This document shows, piece after piece, positions 7,829 to 16,798 of a stretch of DNA of 58,519 nt. Position 1 is the first letter of the stretch; every line of letters starts with the position of its first letter. Below the pieces are notes generated by a model. It was not told where the DNA came from, ran no database searches, and was given only the letters and a program-made list of their open reading frames with translations. This stretch comes from Dehalococcoidia bacterium (GTDB lineage Bacteria; Chloroflexota; Dehalococcoidia; Dehalococcoidales; E44-bin46), in the NCBI GenBank assembly GCA_004376105.1, contig SOKA01000065.1:1-58519 (forward strand). Direction: 5' to 3'. Position numbers and translations under genes: made by a program.

Positions 7829-9373
7829 ATGCGAGCCATTATTAGTGTGTCTGACAAGGCAGGAGTAACTGATTTTGCCCAGAACTTAAGTCAATTGGGG
7901 TTTGAGCTCTTTAGCACTGGTGGCACTAAAAAGGCGCTGACAGAAGCTCAAGTGCCAGTTAAAAGTGTCTCTGAAATTACCGGGTTTCCTGAGATTCTTG
8001 ATGGCAGGGTAAAGACCCTGCACCCACTTATTCATGGTGGCATCCTGGCTAAGCGTAATCTACCCGCCCATATGGAGGAATTGGCTAAGAATAAGATTGA
8101 AACGATTGACCTGGTGACGGTTAACCTTTATCCCTTCGTCCAGACAGTATCCGGGGAGGGTGTTAGTATTGATGAGGCGCTGGAAAACATTGATATTGGT
8201 GGACCAACCCTGATTCGGGCAGCAGCCAAGAACTTCCCCAGCGTCATCGTGGTGGTAGACCCGGCTGACTACCACCCAGTCCTAGAGAAATTGAAGGGGG
8301 GAGGCGTAGACCTGGCCGAGCGCAAAAGGCTGGCTCAGAAGGCTTTCCAGCACGTAGCTATTTATGATACTGCTATTTCGCAATATCTGAGGCAGGATAT
8401 GGAGGGTTTCCCAGAGGAGATGACCATAGCCTTGAAAAAGCGTTACGGACTTCGTTATGGTGAGAACCCTCATCAGCAAGCTGTCTTCTATGCTGAGCAG
8501 GTGGTAGGGGCAAGACAGGAGACCGGTATCACCTGGGCAAGACAGCTATGGGGTAAGGAGCTTTCATTTAATAATATCCTGGATGCTGATGCTGCCTGGG
8601 GTGTGGTAACCGACTTTTCAACACCCACAGTAGCTATTATCAAACACACCAACCCCTGTGGTCTGGCAAGTCATGGAGATATTGCTGAGGTCTATCGGCG
8701 AGCTTTGAGTGGCGACCCGGTGGCTGCCTTCGGTGGTATTGTAGCTGCCAACAGGACGGTTACCTCAGCCATGGCTGAGGAGATGAAATCGATGTTCTAT
8801 GAGATAGTCATTGCCCCTGAGTATAAAGCTGAAGCCCTAGAATTGTTAAAGCGTAAAAAGAATTTACGTATTTTGCTCGCCGAGCTACCGCTAGATTATG
8901 GCAAAGCCAGTGCCGGCTACCTTGACTTTCGCCGGGTGAAGGGCGGATTACTAGTCCAGACCTCAGATTCCTTACCTGAGGGTAGTGTCAGCTTGAAAAC
9001 GGTGACCAAACGTGAACCAACTCAAGCCGAGATAGAAGACCTACTCTTTGCCTGGCGTGCAGTTAAGCATGTGAAGTCGAATGCTATTGTATTGGTTAAG
9101 GATAAGACGCTTTTAGGAATGGGAGCTGGGCAGCCCAGTCGGATTGTCGGTGCTCAAATTGCTAAGGAAAAGGCTGGAGAAAAGACAAGAGGTAGCGTTC
9201 TGGCTTCGGATGCTATGTTCCCATTTCCTGACGTGGTAGAGGTGGCAGCTGCTGGTGGGGTAACGGCTATTATCCAGCCCGGCGGCTCAGTAAGAGATGA
9301 AGACTCAATTAAGGCGGCTGATGAGCACAATATAGCTATGGTTTTTACCGGTGTGAGGCATTTTAGGCATTAA
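7829..9373 (+). CDS. purH: Bifunctional AICAR transformylase/IMP cyclohydrolase
   Basis: This 514-residue bifunctional enzyme catalyses the last two steps to IMP. The N-terminal MGS-like cyclohydrolase domain has SVSDKAG at the start and DGRVKTLHP. The C-terminal transformylase domain has RYGENPHQ and KHTNPCGLA. The frame is open 16 codons further up, from a GTG at 7781, but that extension lies in a repeat. The ATG at 7829 has GGAGG seven bases upstream and begins exactly where the family does. It is the third gene of the pur operon, after a repeat-bearing gap. Confidence 0.96.
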   Translation: MRAIISVSDKAGVTDFAQNLSQLGFELFSTGGTKKALTEAQVPVKSVSEITGFPEILDGRVKTLHPLIHGGILAKRNLPAHMEELAKNKIETIDLVTVNLYPFVQTVSGEGVSIDEALENIDIGGPTLIRAAAKNFPSVIVVVDPADYHPVLEKLKGGGVDLAERKRLAQKAFQHVAIYDTAISQYLRQDMEGFPEEMTIALKKRYGLRYGENPHQQAVFYAEQVVGARQETGITWARQLWGKELSFNNILDADAAWGVVTDFSTPTVAIIKHTNPCGLASHGDIAEVYRRALSGDPVAAFGGIVAANRTVTSAMAEEMKSMFYEIVIAPEYKAEALELLKRKKNLRILLAELPLDYGKASAGYLDFRRVKGGLLVQTSDSLPEGSVSLKTVTKREPTQAEIEDLLFAWRAVKHVKSNAIVLVKDKTLLGMGAGQPSRIVGAQIAKEKAGEKTRGSVLASDAMFPFPDVVEVAAAGGVTAIIQPGGSVRDEDSIKAADEHNIAMVFTGVRHFRH

Positions 9374-9426
9374 GGGCTATAATGGTTAGACTGCGGCGGT
9401 GCCTGGTTTAGAAGGCGAGGAAGACT

Positions 9427-10956
9427 ATGGCTAAAGCAGTTTTAGTAGTGGATATGGTCAGGGGTTTCCTGGAAGAAGGTTACCCTCTGTATTGTGGGGC
9501 TCGAGCCCGCCGCATCATCCCCAATGTGCAAGCTCTTCTGGAGCAGGAGCTTGCCCAGGGTTCCACGGTATTCTTCCTTTGTGACCATCATGCTCCTGAT
9601 GACCCAGAGTTCAAAATGTTTCCTCCCCATTGCATTGAGGGCACCCCTGAGGCAGAGGTCATTCCTGAATTAGCCCGATACCACGGTGAGGTAATACCCA
9701 AAAGACATTACAGCGGCTTTTTTGATACACCCCTTGACAGGAAGCTGAGCCGGCTTAAGCCAGAGAAGTTGATTGTTTGTGGTGTGTGCACCGATATTTG
9801 TGTGTTGCATACTGTGGCTGATGCCAGGAACCATGGTTACGAGGTGGAGGTGCCGGTTGACTGCGTTGCTTCCTTTGATGAGAGGGCACACCACTTTGCC
9901 CTGGAGCATATGGAGAAGACACTTGGGGCAAAGCTAATCAGCTTTAGGGTTAGCCAGGTTAGGCCACCTAAATTTGAACCATCTGAGGCTATCCTGTCTG
10001 GAGAGACGACTGATATCTATTTTGCCCGCACTGTAGATATATTGCGTCATGAGGCGCTTAACCCGGTAGCTACTTTGGAGGTATTCTCTAGCCGAGCCGG
10101 GGTACTCTGTGGTATGGAAGAAGTTAAGGCACTACTTTCCCGGGTCTTACCTGAGGATAATCGTGAGGTATGGGCGCTAGCTGAGGGCGAGGCAATGGAG
10201 GAAAAGGAGGTGGTATTGCGCATAACTGCTCCTTATCAGAGCTACGGGCTGTATGAAACAGCCATAGATGGAATTCTAGCCCAGTGTAGTGGTTGGGCAA
10301 CCGCCGCCAGGGAGTGTGTAGAAGCTGCGCAGGGGATACCTATTATTAGCTTTGGTGTCCGCCATGTTCATCCCTCGGTGGTGGGAGTAATGGACTACGC
10401 CGCTATTATTGGTGGTTGTGCTAGTTGCTCCAGTATAGCCGGTGCCAAACTAGCCGGCATTGAACCAATGGGAACTATACCCCATGCCCTGATTATAATT
10501 ATGGGTGATACGGTTAAAGCTACTATAGCTTTCGATAAGTATATGCCGGCTGAGGTGCCCAGGGTATCTTTGGTTGATACCTTTAAGGATGAGGCTGAGG
10601 AGAGCCTGCTGGTGGCTCGGGCACTGGGTGAGAAACTTAATAGTGTGCGGCTTGATACCCCCGGCGAGCGGGGTAGGGTTACTGCCGACCTGGTCAAGGA
10701 GGTGAGAGCCAGACTGGATTTAGCCGGTTTCAAAAAAGTAGGCATTTTCGTTAGTGGTGGCATAGACCCTGAGCGAATTACCTACTTTATTAAGAATGGG
10801 GCTCCGGTTGATGGCTTTGGCGTCGGCAGCTATATCAGTGGGGCTAAGCCTATAGACTTTACCGCTGACCTCCATGAGGTGGAAGGCAAGCCAATAGCCA
10901 AAAGAGGTAGAATCCCAGGCATTACCCCCAATCCCCGCCTCAAGCGCATATTGTAA
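9427..10956 (+). CDS. Nicotinamidase - nicotinate phosphoribosyltransferase fusion
   Basis: This 509-residue protein joins two successive NAD salvage enzymes. Residues about 1-172 form an isochorismatase-like nicotinamidase with the catalytic set D9, K92 and C125 (CGVCTDICV) and metal-site residues around D53-H55. Residues about 186-509 form a nicotinate phosphoribosyltransferase-like domain with the SFGVRHVHP segment, PMGTIPHALI and the phosphate-loop region VSGGIDPERI. Nicotinamide would be deamidated and nicotinate passed to PRPP to give nicotinate mononucleotide. The frame is continuous, with no internal start or frameshift. It follows purH by 53 bases, so it may share the PRPP-using operon. 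An ATG follows AGGCGAGGAAG. Confidence 0.88.
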   Translation: MAKAVLVVDMVRGFLEEGYPLYCGARARRIIPNVQALLEQELAQGSTVFFLCDHHAPDDPEFKMFPPHCIEGTPEAEVIPELARYHGEVIPKRHYSGFFDTPLDRKLSRLKPEKLIVCGVCTDICVLHTVADARNHGYEVEVPVDCVASFDERAHHFALEHMEKTLGAKLISFRVSQVRPPKFEPSEAILSGETTDIYFARTVDILRHEALNPVATLEVFSSRAGVLCGMEEVKALLSRVLPEDNREVWALAEGEAMEEKEVVLRITAPYQSYGLYETAIDGILAQCSGWATAARECVEAAQGIPIISFGVRHVHPSVVGVMDYAAIIGGCASCSSIAGAKLAGIEPMGTIPHALIIIMGDTVKATIAFDKYMPAEVPRVSLVDTFKDEAEESLLVARALGEKLNSVRLDTPGERGRVTADLVKEVRARLDLAGFKKVGIFVSGGIDPERITYFIKNGAPVDGFGVGSYISGAKPIDFTADLHEVEGKPIAKRGRIPGITPNPRLKRIL

Positions 10957-10964
10957 AGTAGGAT

Positions 10965-12398
10965 TTAACTCCGCTCAAATTTTAAGCATAGGATCTGCTT
11001 GGTCTGTTCAGTAACTTTTAGCCTGTCATCTATGCGCCAGCCGACTACCCACAGGATGTGCTGGGGGGAGCAGACAAGAGGGATTCGCTGGCGCCAGGCT
11101 TGAGGGATTTTGGCATCAATCATAAACTCTCCCAGCTTCTTGGGCTGGCTCATTCCCAGGGGCTGAAACCTGTCACCAGGCTGACGACTTCGGACTATCA
11201 GTTTATCGCCAGTTTTATCACGGTCAAAGTGGGCAGTAAAATTGTTATCTTTTTCTGTCATCTGTTCCCGGTTTACAATGTTTGCTTCTATACGCCAGCC
11301 GGGTAGTATTGTTTTGCCAGGCAACTTTAATGGCAACTCACCCTCTAGAGTGGGGAAGGGGGTTAAGGCTTCTCGGTCTTGACCTATCAGGTATCGGTTG
11401 TATTCTACGGAAAAGATTAAGCCTCCAGGCAGGCTGAGCCTTTTTCCTGCCGGCTTGGTTAGGGCGTTCATTATTTCTTCAATATGGCGCATCTCAATAT
11501 CCTTAATATTACCTAACAACTTTTCTATAGACATTCGCAGCAGATGTCGCTTAAGGGCAGAAGGCAACTCAAGAAGCCTTTCCTTATCTAAAATAATTGT
11601 GTTTTCTTGTCTTTGGGCAATTTCAGCCCATAAGCGGATGCTCTCTTTATCTATAAAAGCAAGGTCATCACCAGCAATGCGGGCGGTTCGGAGTAAGGCT
11701 TCAGTTACCTGTGGGTTATAGCTCTTAAGCAGTGGCAGGAGCTGATAACGGATTCTATTTCTTAATGGCGATAAAGACAGGTTTGAGGTATCAATCCTGG
11801 GCATAAGCTTGTGGTCATGGCAATAGCCGGCTGTTTCCTCTCGGCTTACCTGTAATAGAGGTCTTATTATAGTGAGGCTATTCCCTGAAGATTGCCACTC
11901 GGCATGAGGCTGTAATCCCCGAAGCCCTCTGGTTCCTGTCCCCCGAACCAGATGCATCAGTATAGTCTCTATATGGTCGTCCATAGTATGCCCTACTGCC
12001 ACTTGGCTTGCTCCGATAGCCTTGGCTACTTGAGCTAGGAAGGTATATCGCACCTCACGGGCTGCCTCTTCTAATGAAACGTGTTGCTGAGCTTGATAGG
12101 CTTTTACATCACGCTGTTCTATGGTAGCTGGGATATCAAGGCGGCGGGCTAGGTTAGAAACATACTGAGCATCAGCCTCGGACTCAGCACCTCGCAGTTG
12201 ATGGTTAAGATGAGCCACATGTAGTCTTATACCCAGCTCCTCCTGGAGTTTAACTAGGATATGGAGCAGGCAGACTGAATCTGGGCCACCGGATACTGCC
12301 ACCAGTAGGCAGGACTGGCTTGATACCAGGTGATGTTCCTGGATAAAGTGGAGCACCCGTTGCTCTAGCGACTCTTGATGTCCTTCCTTCTTCAGCAT
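10965..12398 (-). CDS. tilS: tRNA(Ile)-lysidine synthase
   Basis: This 477-residue N-type ATP pyrophosphatase converts C34 of the CAU-anticodon tRNA-Ile to lysidine. The PP-loop SGGPDS is at residues 36-41, followed by HLNHQLRGAESEAD and GHTMDDHIETILM. The C-terminal substrate-binding part contains RSRQPGDRF and KKLGEFMIDAKIP. Length is typical of the full-length form. It starts nine bases after the DUF2344 gene. The ATG has no good Shine-Dalgarno, so translation may be coupled. It ends eight bases from the convergent NAD-salvage gene. Confidence 0.95.
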   Translation of the reverse strand: MLKKEGHQESLEQRVLHFIQEHHLVSSQSCLLVAVSGGPDSVCLLHILVKLQEELGIRLHVAHLNHQLRGAESEADAQYVSNLARRLDIPATIEQRDVKAYQAQQHVSLEEAAREVRYTFLAQVAKAIGASQVAVGHTMDDHIETILMHLVRGTGTRGLRGLQPHAEWQSSGNSLTIIRPLLQVSREETAGYCHDHKLMPRIDTSNLSLSPLRNRIRYQLLPLLKSYNPQVTEALLRTARIAGDDLAFIDKESIRLWAEIAQRQENTIILDKERLLELPSALKRHLLRMSIEKLLGNIKDIEMRHIEEIMNALTKPAGKRLSLPGGLIFSVEYNRYLIGQDREALTPFPTLEGELPLKLPGKTILPGWRIEANIVNREQMTEKDNNFTAHFDRDKTGDKLIVRSRQPGDRFQPLGMSQPKKLGEFMIDAKIPQAWRQRIPLVCSPQHILWVVGWRIDDRLKVTEQTKQILCLKFERS

Positions 12399-12407
12399 CT
12401 GTGCTAG

Positions 12408-13055
12408 TTAACTCGTTTCTAAGATGAGTTTGGTGCGGTGTATTAACTGTGGATGGTGAGTAAAACCTAGGGCTGTGGTAACCTGCTCTGGTCTTCCTGA
12501 ACCACTGCTGTCACAGCGTAACCTCATACCTACAGTACAATATGGGCGGTGCCAATCAATGAGCCGCAGGTCATCAATTAAAGCCCTCAGGTCGTAGCTT
12601 CGTGGGCCAGTATCCCTTTGGTGTTGCCACGGCAGGTGCTTTGCTGAGAGCAGGGAGATAAGTGCTGATTCTATCTCCTTCGGCTCCTTTTCGGTTTCCA
12701 CCTCAACCTTGTATTCGGCATAACGAACCTGCGATTGTAAAGACGGCTGATTCAAGGCTATTTGATGCACTTGCAGTATTTCAATGCCAGACGGCAATTG
12801 CTGGCTTACAGCTCCAGTAAAGAAATGTGGGGAAACCCATTTGGTGGTAGAGATATCCATTAGCTCAGCTTGGCTAGTTACCCCCACGGGTAGGGGGGCA
12901 GCTAGTGATATTCGAGGATGGGGGCTAAATCCTTCTGAGTAAGCTAGAGGTATCCTGGCTCGGTGAAGCGCTCTTTGCCACAAGCGTATCAAATCAAGGT
13001 GGGATATAAACTTTACCTCTTGTCCCCGCTTGAACTTAACCCGCAGGCGGTTCAT
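12408..13055 (-). CDS. DUF2344 (radical-SAM-linked) protein
   Basis: This 215-residue protein has the family opening MNRLRVKFKRGQEVKFISHLDL, followed by the RIPLAYSEGFSPHPRISLAAPLPVG segment near 35-60. The family is usually encoded next to, or fused with, a B12-binding radical SAM protein, and its role is unproven. No such partner is in this window. The gene overlaps the 3' end of the CorC-like gene by 20 bases and precedes tilS by nine, so it sits in a three-gene operon. Function cannot be assigned. Confidence 0.8.
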   Translation of the reverse strand: MNRLRVKFKRGQEVKFISHLDLIRLWQRALHRARIPLAYSEGFSPHPRISLAAPLPVGVTSQAELMDISTTKWVSPHFFTGAVSQQLPSGIEILQVHQIALNQPSLQSQVRYAEYKVEVETEKEPKEIESALISLLSAKHLPWQHQRDTGPRSYDLRALIDDLRLIDWHRPYCTVGMRLRCDSSGSGRPEQVTTALGFTHHPQLIHRTKLILETS

Positions 13056-14316
13056 GCTTCTTCTTTTCCTTGGTCAGTAGAATTTCCTCTATTTTTAGCC
13101 CTCGCATCTTGGTTATCACTAGCTTTAAGCCTTTATACCTTAGCTGTTCGCCTCGTTTAGGTATGTGGCCTAAAAGGTCAAGGATGAAGCCAGCTACAGT
13201 TTCATAGTCGCCCTCGGGCAACTCCAGTCCCATCTCTTCATTAGCTTCTTCAATGCGCATATTGCCATCAATCTGGAAGGTATACTCATTGATTGCTTCA
13301 TATTCCTTTTCCACACCAGCTAGCTCATCCCCTACTTGGCCTACAATCTCCTCAACCAGTCGGCTAAGGCTGACTATGCCAGCAGTGCCACCATACTCAT
13401 CTACAATCACCGCCATTCGGTAGTTTTTATCCCGCATCTCGATAAAGAGCTCGTTAATATGCTTGGTCTCAGGGGTAAAGTAAGACGGGCGGACGAGGTC
13501 ATCAATGACACTCTGGTTATCAATAGTGCCCTTAGCTAGGGCCATAAGCACATCCTTTATGGAGAGGATACCGACCACATTATCCATGTTCTCCTGATAT
13601 ACTGGGAAGCGGGAGAGGGGGGATTCAGCATATAGGGCGAGGAAATCGGCTACTGTTGAGCCTTGCTCTATAGATACAACCTCAGGACGCGGTACCATAA
13701 CCTCACGAACTGGTCGGTCACCAAAGTCAAAAACCTTGTGCAACATCTCAGCCTCAGTCTCCTCTACTGTCCCCTCCCTATGTCCCACTGATATCATGGT
13801 GCGAATCTCCTCCTCGCTGACCAGGGACCTGGCCACTGGCTTCCCTCCGGCTAGTTTACTAAACCTTGAGGCTATTGAGCTCAGCGCTAGCACAGCGGGG
13901 GTAAATGCCTTAGATGCTGCCTCTATGGGTCGCGCCAGTTTTATAGATAGCCGTTCGGCATTGTGGGCGGCAATGATTTTGGGAGTAGCTTCACACAATA
14001 CTAGTAGCAGGATGGTTACTCCTATAGTGGCAATGAGAATACCCCACTTCCCCCAGACGGAGACAGCTAGAACAGTGCCCAGGGCAGCGGCGGCGGTGTT
14101 GACTAGATTGTTGCCCGTCAGGATGGTAGATAGCAGTTTCTCCGGTCGCTTCATCATCTTGGCGACCCGTTCGGCACCAGGTACCTTGGTGTTAACCATG
14201 TGCTCAACCCTTATCCTCTGCAAGGAAGTAAAGGCTGTTTCTGAACTGGAAAAGAAGGCTGATAGTAGCAGACAAACAATAAAAAGCGCTAGGTATAGTG
14301 TTTCAGTGTCGGTCAT
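13036..14316 (-). CDS. CorC/HlyC-family membrane protein (CNNM-CBS)
   Basis: This 426-residue membrane protein has an N-terminal DUF21/CNNM domain (about residues 1-185) with hydrophobic segments starting at YLALFIVCLLLSAFFSSSETAF and near 75-110. A CBS pair follows (about 205-325, VMVPRPEVVSIEQG and VVGILSIKDVL). A C-terminal CorC_HlyC transporter-associated domain closes the protein (YQIDGNMRIEEANE-like segment, then ETVAGFILDLLGHIPKRGE). Such proteins are linked to magnesium or cobalt export or homeostasis; old hemolysin names are misleading. The start is ATG with GGGGTGATG upstream. It is the first gene of the corC-DUF2344-tilS operon with its own promoter. Confidence 0.88.
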   Translation of the reverse strand: MTDTETLYLALFIVCLLLSAFFSSSETAFTSLQRIRVEHMVNTKVPGAERVAKMMKRPEKLLSTILTGNNLVNTAAAALGTVLAVSVWGKWGILIATIGVTILLLVLCEATPKIIAAHNAERLSIKLARPIEAASKAFTPAVLALSSIASRFSKLAGGKPVARSLVSEEEIRTMISVGHREGTVEETEAEMLHKVFDFGDRPVREVMVPRPEVVSIEQGSTVADFLALYAESPLSRFPVYQENMDNVVGILSIKDVLMALAKGTIDNQSVIDDLVRPSYFTPETKHINELFIEMRDKNYRMAVIVDEYGGTAGIVSLSRLVEEIVGQVGDELAGVEKEYEAINEYTFQIDGNMRIEEANEEMGLELPEGDYETVAGFILDLLGHIPKRGEQLRYKGLKLVITKMRGLKIEEILLTKEKKKHEPPAG

Positions 14317-14374
14317 ATATCATCACCCCACCTTAAATACAGATTCAAGACCCCTAATTGATTTCCTTTTAATA

Positions 14375-14403
14375 ATCATAGCATTGGCTAATAGGGGTGT
14401 CAA
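14375..14403 (-). promoter_or_regulatory. Predicted promoter of the CorC-DUF2344-tilS operon
   Basis: On the minus strand a perfect TTGACA (14403-14398) and TATGAT (14380-14375) are 17 bases apart. Transcription would start near 14368, about 50 bases before the CorC-like start codon. It is back-to-back with the tsaD promoter. Confidence 0.65.
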
Positions 14404-14425
14404 AGGATTATGGCAATGTCTACCG

Positions 14426-14456
14426 TTGTTTCGCCCTCTACCAACTATGCTATAAT
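14426..14456 (+). promoter_or_regulatory. Predicted tsaD promoter, near-leaderless
   Basis: A perfect TATAAT at 14451-14456 lies only eight bases before the tsaD ATG at 14465. The best -35 match is TTGTTT at 14426-14431, 19 bases away. The expected start near 14463 leaves about two untranslated bases. Only a weak AGG lies close to the ATG. Confidence 0.5.
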
Positions 14457-14464
14457 CCAGGTAT

Positions 14465-15454
14465 ATGAAAATCCTGGGTATTGAGACCTCTTGTGATGAG
14501 ACTGCGGCCGCGGTGGTAGAGGATGGAGTTAGGATTCTGTCCAATCAGATTGCCTCGCAGGTGGAAATCCATGCCCGCTATGGGGGGATTGTCCCTGAAG
14601 TAGCCTCTAGGCAACACATTCTAGCCATTATCCCCATTGTTGAGCAAGCAATGGCTGAGGCTAAGGTTAACTGGAGTGATTTGGAGGGCATTGCTGTCAC
14701 CATTGGGCCTGGTCTGGCTGGCTCACTGCTGGTAGGGGTAAATGTGGCTAAGGCGATTGCTTTAGCTCGTGGGTTGCCTATTACCGGAGTTAATCACCTG
14801 GAGGGTCATATCTACGCTAACTGGCTGGTTAACCGCGATACTGCCCTTGCTCCTCTCTTCCCCTTGGTGTGCCTCATTGTTTCTGGAGGGCATAGTGATT
14901 TGGTGTTAATGAGGGAGCATGGGGATTATATGGTAGTGGGGCGGACACGAGACGATGCTGCCGGCGAAGCCTTTGATAAAGCAGCCAGGATACTGGGCTT
15001 GGGCTACCCAGGCGGTCCAGCCGTTGAGCAGGCAGCTAAAAGTGGCACTGCTTCTCTCGAGCTACCTCGTGCCTGGCTGAAGAGGACTAATGACTTCAGC
15101 TTCAGCGGGGTCAAGACAGCCCTGCTGCGATTGATGGAGGGGGGTAGAATTTCATCCCCGGCTGACGCTGCCGCCAGCTTTCAGGAGGCGGTGATTGATG
15201 TCTTGGTCACCAAAGCTGTGGCGGTGGCTAAAGAGCATCGGGTAAAGCAGATTTTACTAGCCGGCGGGGTAGCATCAAATGAGTTGCTTCGAAACTGGCT
15301 GGTGGAAGATTCACCTATTCCGGTTCTGGTTCCTGAGCCTATATTATGCACTGATAATGCAGCTATGATTGCTGCTTGCGGCTACTACCGGTTCCAAGCC
15401 GGCAAGGTAGATGGCTTAGATTTGGACGTGGTTCCCGGCCTCAAGCTGGCTTAA
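14465..15454 (+). CDS. tsaD: tRNA threonylcarbamoyladenosine synthase subunit TsaD
   Basis: This 329-residue ASKHA-fold protein transfers threonylcarbamoyl to A37 of ANN-decoding tRNAs, working with TsaB, TsaE and TsaC. It opens with MKILGIETSCDETAAAVV. The metal-binding histidines are H111 and H115 (NHLEGH). SGGHSDLVL, RDDAAGEAFDK and the distal ILCTDNAAMIA complete the site. Length is standard. The ATG is unambiguous and lies just after a TATAAT, suggesting leaderless translation. Its last 39 bases overlap the 3' end of the DUF2851 gene on the other strand. Confidence 0.96.
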   Translation: MKILGIETSCDETAAAVVEDGVRILSNQIASQVEIHARYGGIVPEVASRQHILAIIPIVEQAMAEAKVNWSDLEGIAVTIGPGLAGSLLVGVNVAKAIALARGLPITGVNHLEGHIYANWLVNRDTALAPLFPLVCLIVSGGHSDLVLMREHGDYMVVGRTRDDAAGEAFDKAARILGLGYPGGPAVEQAAKSGTASLELPRAWLKRTNDFSFSGVKTALLRLMEGGRISSPADAAASFQEAVIDVLVTKAVAVAKEHRVKQILLAGGVASNELLRNWLVEDSPIPVLVPEPILCTDNAAMIAACGYYRFQAGKVDGLDLDVVPGLKLA

Positions 15455-16798
15455 CGGGCAGCAGTTACACCTGCCTTGAGTGCATAGGCTATTATAAATG
15501 TGGATTAGCCCTTGTTGCCGCTGGGCTGAGTTAACCAGGCTACTGTTTACCCCAAGCTGGTCCTTCATGTGCCTGTCTATTGTATTTACTGCCAGCTTAG
15601 GGTAATGACGATAAAGGTCAAGGGCCTTTTTCTCAAGTTCTGGCTGGGAGCTAAGTTTACCCCAGGCAAGGGTAAAGGGCAGGAGCACATTGATGGTAAT
15701 ATCAGCCGCTCGCCGGCTACCGAGAAGGGTTGGGTTTCTTATCCTGCTGGCTAAACCAAAATCAAAGTGGCTTGCCCAATAACCATTGGTAGTAACCAGT
15801 AACCCCTTTTCTAATCTATAGTGGCTTTGGCTGACTGGCACCTCCTTTACCATATTAATTACCCCTTCAAATATCCCCTTTTCCCTATAGCTGAGTATGA
15901 GGTAACTCATAGCTGCTAGGCGACGAATAGGGGAGTTGTTTGGTCTGACCCTAAATAGGTGCCAGTCGTCCCGGGACATTGCCTCGCCCAAGTGTGAAGA
16001 AGTCCATAGCCACTCCAATTTATATATCCATTTATCATCTAATTTATTTTCCTGGTGTCTATCCTGGCGCTGTGAAGGGAGTAGCCCAGCGGTACCCAAT
16101 AGTAGAGCCTGTTGCCGGGTAAGGCATTCTTCATCTGATATTTTGTTTCGAGCTATAGACTCGAGGCTCTGAAGTGGCACCCTGCGAGCTAGCTCCAAGA
16201 AGGGAAGCTTATTCTTGGAGTAACCCAGAGCTCCCATTATCCCCCGGTAAAGACATTGGCTTGCCTCCATTTGAGCCAAGTCGAGTTGAAACTTAGTAGC
16301 CTTGGTTAAAAATCGTTCCTCCCCGGTACTATCTAGGAATTCGGCTATAATGCCTGTAGTCAGGCGTTCTGTGGCTTTAAGGCAAGGCTTACCTGAGGTA
16401 ACCGGAGGCTCTGCCCCTTTAAGCCGCTGGTTAATCGGGCCTTTTATGTATTTATGTAGTACCAGAGTAGGAATACTCTCTCCGTTTTGGAGATTGGTAG
16501 CCGCCTCAGTGTCGTGCCACATCACCACGTGCAGAATTACCCGATTATATACCGGGTTCTGGTGGTGTCGGTGAGCTCGCCAACCACTAGATTTAGCGTG
16601 AATTTCTATATCCCCCTTTATTAACCCTCGGTTGGTGGCAATAACCGCATCCCGAAAATCAGCACCTGGCTCGTCATTAATCCTTCCCGGGTAAATTATC
16701 TTTATCGGTTCACCCCTTTCGGTGGTCAGCTCTGTTCTGTGCACCAACAAGTGCTGCCAGGTCTTAACAATTTGACTCTCTGGAAGATTGTTTATCAA
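15416..16798 (-). CDS. DUF2851 family protein
   Basis: This 460-residue protein matches the DUF2851 pattern. An early ERGEPIKIIYPGRINDEPGADFRDA region is followed by GDIEIHAKSSGW and NRVILHVVMWHD near residues 75-95. The C-terminus has a cysteine group, CTQGRCNCCPL. Function is unknown; the N-terminal fold has been likened to nucleases, which is not testable here. The start is TTG at 16798. That codon lies inside a dispersed repeat, so repeat sequence supplies the first residues, and no canonical in-frame alternative was found close downstream. The tail overlaps tsaD by 39 bases. Two XRE-type operators lie 160-250 bases upstream. Confidence 0.82.
   Translation of the reverse strand: MINNLPESQIVKTWQHLLVHRTELTTERGEPIKIIYPGRINDEPGADFRDAVIATNRGLIKGDIEIHAKSSGWRAHRHHQNPVYNRVILHVVMWHDTEAATNLQNGESIPTLVLHKYIKGPINQRLKGAEPPVTSGKPCLKATERLTTGIIAEFLDSTGEERFLTKATKFQLDLAQMEASQCLYRGIMGALGYSKNKLPFLELARRVPLQSLESIARNKISDEECLTRQQALLLGTAGLLPSQRQDRHQENKLDDKWIYKLEWLWTSSHLGEAMSRDDWHLFRVRPNNSPIRRLAAMSYLILSYREKGIFEGVINMVKEVPVSQSHYRLEKGLLVTTNGYWASHFDFGLASRIRNPTLLGSRRAADITINVLLPFTLAWGKLSSQPELEKKALDLYRHYPKLAVNTIDRHMKDQLGVNSSLVNSAQRQQGLIHIYNSLCTQGRCNCCPLSQLEAGNHVQI

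Noticed and set aside
10395..10763. 122-codon minus-strand frame inside the NAD-salvage fusion gene
   Set aside because: Low-complexity Ser/Ala/Leu translation typical of an antisense shadow.
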